A stretch of 14,654 nucleotides of DNA from NCBI GenBank assembly GCA_035456205.1, contig DATIDQ010000198.1, forward strand, positions 1 to 14,654. Reading direction: 5' to 3'. Of this stretch, positions 1 through 5,580 are shown piece by piece. Each line of letters starts with the position of its first letter. The first letter of the stretch is position 1. Under the pieces are notes generated by a model. That model was given only the letters and a program-made list of their open reading frames with translations. It made no database searches and was not told the origin of the DNA. The position numbers were made by a program, and so were the translations under genes. Origin of the DNA: UBA7239 sp035456205 (GTDB taxonomy: Bacteria; Pseudomonadota; Gammaproteobacteria; Pseudomonadales; UBA7239).

Positions 1-1
1 C

Positions 2-676
2 AGTGCGGATACGCCGGAAGAATGTATTCATTTATTGAACCATACTTTCCAGGATGTACAGTTCGGTGTGGAAACCATGATGGAACCTTACGGTTCATGG
101 TTTCAGACGCAGGATCATATGCCGAGTTACCGTTACTACGCCGATATCTTGCGCATGTTGCAATGGCAGCGCCCAGGTGAGCGCTGGTTATTGAAAACGC
201 CTGGACATTTGTGGGCGCTGGATTGTCTGGTGAAACTGTTTCCGGATTGTTCCATTATTATCACGCACCGCAATCCGCTGGAATGTGTGACATCTTATGC
301 CAGCATGATGGAATCGATGTTGATCGGCCGTGATTTTGATCGCAAGGATTTCGGTCCTGTGGTGATGGAATATCTGGCGCGCAAAATGGAATCCAGTTTG
401 CGTCAACGTGAAACTATTTCGCCAGATCGCATTATCGATTTGCAGTTCAATGATTTCATCGCCGATGGTGTGGGTACCGTGCGGCGCATCTATCAGCATT
501 TCAACATCCCCATGACGGCCGATGCTGAAAAGCGTTTCCAGCGCTATGCCGACGAACACCCAATGGGCAAGCACGGCAAGCATGACTACAAGCTGGAAGA
601 GTATGGCCTGACAGAGCAGCAGATCCTTGATCGTTTCGCCTTCTATATAGAGCGTTTCAAGGTGCCGATGGCATAA
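2..676 (+). CDS. Sulfotransferase-family protein, 3' part (5' end outside window)
   Basis: The frame is open from the first bases of the window (reading SADTPEECIHLLN before the first possible TTG start at 35), so this is the C-terminal part of a longer protein whose start lies upstream; about 224 residues are visible. It resembles the PAPS-dependent sulfotransferase superfamily (Sulfotransfer_3 type): RWLLKTPGH is followed by a beta-strand and the ITHRNPLECVTSYASM segment, where the Arg and Ser would bind the 3'-phosphate of PAPS. The N-terminal 5'-phosphosulfate loop must lie off the window. The C-terminal part has the HPMGKHGKHDYKLEEYGL stretch usual in these proteins just before the last helix. 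The acceptor cannot be told from sequence. The stop codon sits inside a small perfect inverted repeat. Family assignment is fairly sure; the substrate is unknown. Confidence 0.8.
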   Translation, partial: SADTPEECIHLLNHTFQDVQFGVETMMEPYGSWFQTQDHMPSYRYYADILRMLQWQRPGERWLLKTPGHLWALDCLVKLFPDCSIIITHRNPLECVTSYASMMESMLIGRDFDRKDFGPVVMEYLARKMESSLRQRETISPDRIIDLQFNDFIADGVGTVRRIYQHFNIPMTADAEKRFQRYADEHPMGKHGKHDYKLEEYGLTEQQILDRFAFYIERFKVPMA

Positions 677-684
677 GTTTATGC
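671..684. repeat. Small perfect inverted repeat over sulfotransferase stop codon
   Basis: GCATAA-GT-TTATGC is a 6-bp perfect inverted repeat with a 2-base centre. The stop codon TAA lies in its left arm. No T-run follows, so it is not a classical terminator, and the 2-base loop is too short for a stable hairpin. It may be chance. Confidence 0.3.
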
Positions 685-705
685 AAATAAGTGTCATGGG
701 TTTGC

Positions 706-733
706 TTGTCATGGTCTGACTATTCGCTATCCT
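706..733 (+). promoter_or_regulatory. Candidate sigma70 promoter for gcvH
   Basis: TTGTCA (706-711, 5 of 6 to the -35 consensus) is separated by 16 bases from TATCCT (728-733, 4 of 6 to the -10). Transcription would start near 740, giving a leader of about 36 bases before the gcvH ATG at 776. This is a pattern match only. Confidence 0.45.
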
Positions 734-775
734 AGCGTCCCCTTGTTGACACCCCTGCCAAGGCAGCTGCTGACC

Positions 776-1174
776 ATGAATACGCCCGACGACATCAAGT
801 ATCTTGCGACTCACCAGTGGGGTCGTCTGGAAGACGATGGCACCGTGACAGTCGGTATTACCGATTATGCCCAGAGCCAGCTGGGTGATGTGGTGTTTGT
901 GGACCTGCCTGCAGTTGGTTCAGAACTCGCCCAAGCGGGTGAAGCCGGGGTAATTGAATCAGTTAAAACAGCGTCGGATCTGTTTGCGCCGGTGTCGGGC
1001 AGGGTCATCCAGCTCAATCCGGCTCTCGAAGAGACCCCGGAAATCGTCAATGACTCCCCCTATGACAAGGGCTGGTTATTTCGGGTACAGCCTGACGATG
1101 CGGCTGCTGAATGGAATGAATTACTGGATGCAGAAGGCTATCAACAGGCGGTCGAAGCCGAAGGTGATGACTGA
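776..1174 (+). CDS. gcvH: Glycine cleavage system H protein
   Basis: This is the lipoyl carrier of the glycine cleavage system: it takes the aminomethyl group from the P protein, presents it to the T protein, and is reoxidised by lipoamide dehydrogenase in the cytoplasm. The 132-residue product has the full family layout: an N-terminal YLATHQWGRLEDDG segment, the GITDYAQSQLGDVVFVDLP strand region, and the lipoyl-lysine motif ESVKTASD with Lys64 in the expected place, followed by APVSG and NDSPYDKGWL. The ATG at 776 is chosen over an in-frame TTG at 743 because homologues begin close to this Met and the extra 11 residues (MLTPLPRQLLT) look like leader. An AAGG sits about 12 bases upstream, a rather loose spacing. 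Neither gcvT nor gcvP is beside it; the next gene is rpoH. Confidence 0.96.
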   Translation: MNTPDDIKYLATHQWGRLEDDGTVTVGITDYAQSQLGDVVFVDLPAVGSELAQAGEAGVIESVKTASDLFAPVSGRVIQLNPALEETPEIVNDSPYDKGWLFRVQPDDAAAEWNELLDAEGYQQAVEAEGDD

Positions 1175-1175
1175 G

Positions 1176-1204
1176 TTGGTGGTTGGACAGGATTGGTCTA
1201 TATA
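1176..1204 (+). promoter_or_regulatory. Candidate sigma70 promoter for rpoH
   Basis: TTGGTG (1176-1181) and TATATA (1199-1204) are separated by exactly 17 bases and begin two bases after the gcvH stop. Matches to consensus are moderate (3 of 6 and 4 of 6). It would give a leader of about 80 bases before the rpoH ATG. Confidence 0.35.
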
Positions 1205-1220
1205 AAAGGCGTGGCAGGCG

Positions 1221-1249
1221 TTGAACTTGCGGCCTGTTCAGCCCTCGAA
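1221..1249 (+). promoter_or_regulatory. SigmaE-like promoter for rpoH
   Basis: TTGAACTT (1221-1228) is followed after 16 bases by TCGAA (1245-1249), close to the sigmaE consensus GAACTT-N16-TCTGA/TCAAA. From memory, the sigmaE-dependent P3 promoter of E. coli rpoH also reads TTGAACTT with a 16-base spacer. The position, about 40 bases before the rpoH start, fits. The match is seen in sequence; the regulation is inferred. Confidence 0.55.
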
Positions 1250-1291
1250 TGGCATAGTGTTAGACTGATTCCCCAAGTGGAGGATGACAAT

Positions 1292-2146
1292 ATGAGTAAG
1301 GCTCTGATCCCCGCCCAGATACTGGCGCCCAGCATGGGTTTGACCAGCTATTCGCAGGCGATCAATGGCATAGCGATCCTGACAGCTGATGAAGAGCGCA
1401 AGCTCGCCGAGGATCTGTACTACCGCGAAGATCTGGAAGCTGCACGCCAGCTGGTCATGTCGCACCTGCGTTTTGTGATGCACATTGCCCGTAGCTACAG
1501 CGGCTATGGTTTGCCGCAGGCGGATCTGGTGCAGGAAGGCAATATCGGTTTGATGAAAGCGGTCAAGCGTTTCAATCCTGAGAAGGGTGTACGGCTGATT
1601 TCATTTGCCGTGCACTGGATCAAGGCCGAGATTCACGAGTACATCCTGCGCAATTGGCGCATCGTCAAAATTGCGACCACCAAGTCACAGCGCAAGTTGT
1701 TCTTTAATCTGCGCAGCGCCAAGAAAGGTCTGGCCTGGTTGTCGAATGATGAAGTGCATGCCGTGGCGAAGGATCTCGGTGTGGCTGTCAGTGACGTGCG
1801 CGAAATGGAAGGACGTTTGTCCGGCTACGATGCATCGTTTGATGCCAGTGCAGATGACGATGATGATCAGGCGTTTGTGGTGCCGGCCAGCTATCTGGAA
1901 GCGCAGGACAGTGATCCAGCATTACAGCTTGAGAACGAAAACTGGGAAACAGTCAGCACGCATCAGTTGATTAATGCGATGGAAAAACTGGATGAGCGCA
2001 GCCGCGATATCCTGCAACAGCGCTGGTTGAATGATGACAAGGCTACGCTGCATGATATGGCAGCCCGTTACAATGTGTCTGCTGAGCGCATTCGTCAGCT
2101 GGAACAGAATGCGATGAAGAAATTGCGCGAAACGATGGACTTGTAA
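1292..2146 (+). CDS. rpoH: RNA polymerase heat-shock sigma factor sigma32
   Basis: Directs RNA polymerase to heat-shock promoters. The product is 284 residues, the same length as E. coli RpoH. Region 2 is intact (SHLRFVMHIARSYSGYGLPQADLVQEGNIGLMKAVKRFNPEKG, then SFAVHWIKAEIHEYILRNWRIVK at about 104-126). The RpoH box QRKLFFNLR at 133-141, which separates RpoH from RpoD/RpoS, is complete. Region 4 ends the protein (LDERSRDILQQRW ... VSAERIRQLEQNAMKKLR, helix-turn-helix). An acidic Asp run near residues 190-195 links the domains, as in the E. coli protein. Start: ATG at 1292 with GTGGAGGA seven bases upstream; an upstream in-frame start at 1193 only adds non-conserved residues. It has its own intergenic promoters, ends at a strong terminator, and does not follow ftsEX as it does in enterobacteria. 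Confidence 0.97.
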   Translation: MSKALIPAQILAPSMGLTSYSQAINGIAILTADEERKLAEDLYYREDLEAARQLVMSHLRFVMHIARSYSGYGLPQADLVQEGNIGLMKAVKRFNPEKGVRLISFAVHWIKAEIHEYILRNWRIVKIATTKSQRKLFFNLRSAKKGLAWLSNDEVHAVAKDLGVAVSDVREMEGRLSGYDASFDASADDDDDQAFVVPASYLEAQDSDPALQLENENWETVSTHQLINAMEKLDERSRDILQQRWLNDDKATLHDMAARYNVSAERIRQLEQNAMKKLRETMDL

Positions 2147-2159
2147 TTGTTTCGGCAAG

Positions 2160-2184
2160 AAAAAGCGGCTTAGGCCGCTTTTTT
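2160..2184. terminator. Bidirectional intrinsic terminator between rpoH and waaA
   Basis: AAAAAGCGGC-TTAG-GCCGCTTTTTTT forms a GC-rich 5-bp core stem, extended by A/T pairs, with a 4-base loop. It is flanked by a T-run on each strand, so it should stop transcription from both sides. It lies 13 bases after the rpoH stop, and its right arm and loop encode the last residues and stop codon of waaA on the other strand. Confidence 0.9.
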
Positions 2185-3456
2185 TATTTCTGCAATCAGA
2201 CTGCAGAGTTTCTGAAGTGCGCCACGATTACTTTCTGCCACTTCCTTCGCGCGGTCGCCAGAATTTTTACGCTGCGCTTCATCGCTTAGCCATTTTCCGA
2301 TAGTTGCAGTCAACTCATCGGTATTCTGTGCGATGGCGAGAGCACGGTTTTCTTGTAGCAGCCGCGCAACTTCTGAAAAGTTGAACAAATAAGGGCCGCT
2401 GATCACTGGGCATGCCCAGGCTGCGGGTTCTATCAGGTTATGCCCGCCAACAGGCACCAGACTACCGCCAACAAAGGCAATATCCGCCGCACCATAAAAC
2501 GCCAGCAGTTCACCCATGGTGTCACCGATAACGATATCGGTTTCCTGGTTTATTGCTGTGTTCATACTGCGTTTCACGACACGCCAACCAGCTTGCTCGC
2601 ATTGCGCTGCCACAGTGGAAAAGCGTTCCGGGTGCCGCGGTACCAACACCAGTAATAAATCAGGAAATTGTTTTTTTAACGTAGAAAAAGTGTGCAGGAT
2701 AATTTCATCCTCGCCGGGATGTGTGCTGGCCGCTAAAAACACTTTGCGTGTTTCAGCAAACGACCACTGCGAGCGCAATACGGCAGCCTTGCTGAGAATG
2801 TCGTTGTCCAGATCCAGATCGAATTTGATAGATCCGGTGACTGCCAACTTTTCCTGTTTTAATCCAAGATCAATAAAGCGGTTGCCGTCAGCCTGTTGTT
2901 GGGCAGCAATCATACAAACGTCTGCCATCATTCCGTGTGTCAGAGGTGATAGTTTTTTGTAGCCGCGCGCAGATTTTTCAGACAGTCGTGCATTGGCAAT
3001 CACCACGGGGATTTTTCGTATGCAACAACTGTGCAACATATTAGGCCACAGTTCTGTTTCCATGATGATACACAGCGCTGGACGAATACGTTTCAGGAAT
3101 GCAGCAAGAAAAACAGGCAGGTCATACGGTGCATAAACATGGTAAACACGGTTGCCGAATGTGGCGCGTACACGTTCTGAACCTGTGGGCGTAGTGGTCG
3201 TGATGATCCATTGCCAGTCCGGGTGCTCCAGCTGCAAGCGTTTAATTAGCGGAACGGCGGCCAGTGTTTCGCCTACTGATACGGCATGCAGCCATATCAC
3301 CGGATTGTTGTGATCAAAATCCGGCGCAGGAAATACGCCAAAGCGTTCCGGCCAACGCCGGCGATAAGCCGGCGCCAGACGCGAGCGCCATAGCAAGCGC
3401 AACAAAATGACTGGCAGCAACAGGGTGTAGGCGATGGTGTATAGCAATCGAGGCAT
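2170..3456 (-). CDS. waaA: 3-deoxy-D-manno-octulosonic acid (Kdo) transferase
   Basis: Transfers Kdo from CMP-Kdo onto lipid IVA at the cytoplasmic face of the inner membrane, an essential step of LPS core synthesis. The 428-residue product matches the usual length (about 425). An N-terminal membrane anchor (YTIAYTLLLPVILLRLLW, residues 6-23) is followed by an Arg-rich stretch. The SVGET motif contains Glu63, equivalent to the catalytic acid/base Glu, and METELWPN is the characteristic acceptor-domain motif. The C-terminal GT-B domain has the donor-site segment GGSLVPVGGHNLIEPAAW. Start: the ATG at 3454-3456 (MPRLLYTIAYTLLL) matches family N-termini. The frame stays open upstream to 3624, but that extension reads back through the divergent gene and looks unlike any WaaA. 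No clear Shine-Dalgarno sequence is visible. Whether one or two Kdo residues are added cannot be told. Confidence 0.96.
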   Translation of the reverse strand: MPRLLYTIAYTLLLPVILLRLLWRSRLAPAYRRRWPERFGVFPAPDFDHNNPVIWLHAVSVGETLAAVPLIKRLQLEHPDWQWIITTTTPTGSERVRATFGNRVYHVYAPYDLPVFLAAFLKRIRPALCIIMETELWPNMLHSCCIRKIPVVIANARLSEKSARGYKKLSPLTHGMMADVCMIAAQQQADGNRFIDLGLKQEKLAVTGSIKFDLDLDNDILSKAAVLRSQWSFAETRKVFLAASTHPGEDEIILHTFSTLKKQFPDLLLVLVPRHPERFSTVAAQCEQAGWRVVKRSMNTAINQETDIVIGDTMGELLAFYGAADIAFVGGSLVPVGGHNLIEPAAWACPVISGPYLFNFSEVARLLQENRALAIAQNTDELTATIGKWLSDEAQRKNSGDRAKEVAESNRGALQKLCSLIAEIKKAA

Positions 3457-3476
3457 GGCAGTGGCGATATTTAGCG

Positions 3477-3508
3477 TTGGGGCAGGATAACGATGCCCCC
3501 TGTATAAT
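3477..3508 (+). promoter_or_regulatory. Candidate promoter for FAD oxidoreductase/AKR operon
   Basis: A perfect TATAAT lies at 3503-3508, 27 bases before the ATG at 3536. The best -35 is TTGGGG at 3477-3482 with a long 20-base spacer, so the -35 is weak. The region 3457-3535 also has to hold the waaA promoter on the other strand; the reverse complement of the same A/T block reads TATACA, a possible -10 for waaA. Confidence 0.45.
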
Positions 3509-3535
3509 GCCAGACTCGTTACGCGAGCCAGATGC

Positions 3536-4744
3536 ATGAGCCAACCTGTGCAGGATATCCATGTCGACATCACCATCATCGGTGGCGGTGTTGCCGGTCT
3601 GTGGCTGCTGAACCGGGCGCGCAATGCCGGTTATAACGCGGTCTTGTTTGAGCAGCGTGCATTGGGCAGTGAGCAGACGGTGGCATCGCAAGGCATGATC
3701 CATGGCGGTGTGAAATACACACTGGGCGGTGCGTTATCCGGTGCGTCCGAATCCATCGCGGATATGCCCGCGCATTGGCGGCGCTGTATGCAGGGCGAAG
3801 GCGATGTCGATTTGCGTGGTACAAAGATATTGAGTGATCATTTTTATATGTGGTCATCGCAAAGTGCGGTATCAAAAATCACCACGTTTCTTGCTAGTAA
3901 AGCCCTGCGTGGGCGCGTGGATGCATTGAAGAAAAATGATTACCCGCCAGTGTTTCGTGATCCGGCTTTCAAGGGCTCACTATACAAATTGGTGGATATG
4001 GTACTTGACACTTCATCTTTGATGGAAACATTGCGCAAGCCACATATCGATAGAATTTTTTCGATTGACTGGCATCAATCGCAGCTGGAAAAAACCAACG
4101 CAGGTGTGGCGATGGTGGTCAATAGCAGTGTGCGAATCAGCAGTCAGCTCTGTGTGCTGGCAGCTGGTAAAGGCAATGGTGACTTATTGAAAAAGCTGGC
4201 TATAAAAAATCCGGCGATGCAATTGCGGCCCTTGCAACAAGTGATGGTGCGTCATCGCCACCATCATGCGCTGTATGCGCATTGTGTCGGTACAGACAGT
4301 AAGCCGCGGTTGACTATTTCTTCTCACCGCGATGGTGAATATACCGTCTGGTATCTGGGCGGACAGTTGGCAGAAGAGGGTGTTTCTTTGTCAGCGGATG
4401 AATTAATTCGACGGGCAAAGTTAGAATTGCAGACATTATTTTCCTGGCTGGATTGGGCGGATGCCGAGTGGGCAACTCTGGCGGTAGATCGAGCAGAGCC
4501 TGCACAACCCGGTATGCTGCGGCCAGATAATGCGTGGTTATCTGTGTGTGAAGGTTTGCCGGATTGTGTTGTAGCCTGGCCAACAAAATTAACGCTGGTG
4601 CCGAATCTTGGTAATTTGTTTATCGATCATCTTACACAGAAAAAAATTATTCCCTTGTATAACGATAAGATTTCCCCCGATATGCCATTGCTTGATGCCG
4701 TTGCGCAAACGCCATGGCAGTGTGCGAACTGGAAGCGAGTATAA
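3536..4744 (+). CDS. DAO-family FAD-dependent oxidoreductase, substrate unknown
   Basis: A 402-residue soluble flavoprotein. The N-terminus is a Rossmann FAD site (DITIIGGGVAGLWLL, Gly16-x-Gly18-x-x-Gly21), with Glu39 at the end of the second strand to hold the ribose. Next comes the GSEQTVASQGMIHGGVKY segment (44-61), typical of D-amino-acid oxidase / glycerol-3-phosphate dehydrogenase type enzymes, where it wraps the flavin. A second nucleotide-contact strand, LCVLAAGKGNGDLL, lies in the middle, and the C-terminal part ends with a WPTKLTLVPNLGN motif. There is no signal peptide or membrane segment. It is followed after 3 bases by an aldo/keto reductase, so the two are probably co-transcribed and may act on one substrate. 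From memory, P. aeruginosa has a similar pair near waaA (PA4991/PA4992). I cannot name the reaction. The start has only a weak upstream GCGAG. Confidence 0.85.
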   Translation: MSQPVQDIHVDITIIGGGVAGLWLLNRARNAGYNAVLFEQRALGSEQTVASQGMIHGGVKYTLGGALSGASESIADMPAHWRRCMQGEGDVDLRGTKILSDHFYMWSSQSAVSKITTFLASKALRGRVDALKKNDYPPVFRDPAFKGSLYKLVDMVLDTSSLMETLRKPHIDRIFSIDWHQSQLEKTNAGVAMVVNSSVRISSQLCVLAAGKGNGDLLKKLAIKNPAMQLRPLQQVMVRHRHHHALYAHCVGTDSKPRLTISSHRDGEYTVWYLGGQLAEEGVSLSADELIRRAKLELQTLFSWLDWADAEWATLAVDRAEPAQPGMLRPDNAWLSVCEGLPDCVVAWPTKLTLVPNLGNLFIDHLTQKKIIPLYNDKISPDMPLLDAVAQTPWQCANWKRV

Positions 4745-4747
4745 AGT

Positions 4748-5515
4748 ATGTTCTATCGCGCACTTGGTAGCACCGGAATGCAAGTCAGTGTGCTGGGTTT
4801 GGGTACGGTAAAACTCGGGCGCAGTGAAGGCGTTAAATATCCGCAGGCATTTCGCATTCCAGATGACAATGAAGCGCGTGCATTATTGAATCTGGCGCGT
4901 GATCTCGGCATCAATTTATTGGATACAGCGCCGGCGTATGGCAACAGTGAAGAGCGCCTTGGAAAATTGCTGAAAGATGACCGCAAGGAATGGTTGATCT
5001 GTAGTAAAGTCGGCGAAGAATTTATTGATGGTCAATCGAGTTTTGATTTTTCAGAACAGCACACACGCTTGAGTATTGAGCGCAGTCTGCGGCGCTTGAA
5101 AACCGATTACATCGATATGGTACTGGTGCATTCGGACGGTAATGATCTCGATATCATTAATAACAGTGCTGCATTGCAAACGCTGGCTGATTTAAAACAA
5201 CGTGGCTGGATACGTGCGTTTGGTATGTCTACCAAAACGGTGGAAGGTGGATTGCTGGCCGCTGCACAGTCTGATGTAGTCATGGTGACTTACAACCTGA
5301 ACGAGCTGAATGATGTGGCTGTGCTGGATTATTGCCGTGATCATGGCAAGGGTGCGCTGATCAAAAAAGCGCTGGCCAGCGGGCACCGTTGTGATGGTGA
5401 TGCAGTCGCCGAAGCATTTTCAATGATTTTTGCCCATCCCGGTTCCAGTGCCGCTATTGTCGGCACGATCAACCCCGCGCATCTACGCGATAATGTAGAC
5501 AAACTGCCACTTTGA
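4748..5515 (+). CDS. Aldo/keto reductase, short form
   Basis: NAD(P)H-dependent oxidoreductase of the aldo/keto reductase barrel family. It opens with the canonical RALGSTGMQVSVLGLGTVKLG, and the catalytic tetrad is complete: Asp59 and Tyr64 (NLLDTAPAYGNSEERLG), Lys87 (ICSKVG) and His128 (DMVLVHSDG). Near the C-terminus, SSAAIVGTINPAHLRDNV is the expected cofactor-phosphate region. At 255 residues it is clearly shorter than the usual 280-330, with trimmed loops after the barrel. The ATG lies 3 bases after the preceding stop, and the ribosome site (GGAAGCGAG, 4731-4739) lies inside the end of the upstream gene, so translation is probably coupled. Family is certain; substrate is unknown. Its partner gene suggests a two-step redox conversion. 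Confidence 0.9.
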   Translation: MFYRALGSTGMQVSVLGLGTVKLGRSEGVKYPQAFRIPDDNEARALLNLARDLGINLLDTAPAYGNSEERLGKLLKDDRKEWLICSKVGEEFIDGQSSFDFSEQHTRLSIERSLRRLKTDYIDMVLVHSDGNDLDIINNSAALQTLADLKQRGWIRAFGMSTKTVEGGLLAAAQSDVVMVTYNLNELNDVAVLDYCRDHGKGALIKKALASGHRCDGDAVAEAFSMIFAHPGSSAAIVGTINPAHLRDNVDKLPL

Positions 5516-5539
5516 GCAGGCGGGTATATCCCCTAAACT
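5512..5539 (+). promoter_or_regulatory. Weak candidate promoter for KstD-like gene
   Basis: TTGAGC (5512-5517) overlaps the preceding stop codon and lies 16 bases before TAAACT (5534-5539); each matches consensus at 4 of 6 positions. It would give a leader of about 35 bases. The gene could equally be read through from the upstream operon, since no terminator is visible in 5516-5580. Confidence 0.25.
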
Positions 5540-5580
5540 GACCGCCGTTTTCATTTACCCGTATTCGATGGAGCTTGGCT

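Noticed and set aside
188..814. Open frame of 208 codons on the minus strand
   Set aside because: It lies antisense to the sulfotransferase and runs into gcvH. The product (rich in His, Ile and Gln, no motif) looks like a reading-frame shadow, and no ribosome site is present.
1193..1291. Upstream start for rpoH
   Set aside because: It would translate through the sigmaE-like promoter, while the ATG at 1292 has a strong Shine-Dalgarno and gives the exact family length.
3457..3624. N-terminal extension of waaA by 56 residues
   Set aside because: The extension is the reverse complement of the divergent oxidoreductase gene and its promoter, resembles no WaaA N-terminus, and precedes a good family start and membrane anchor.
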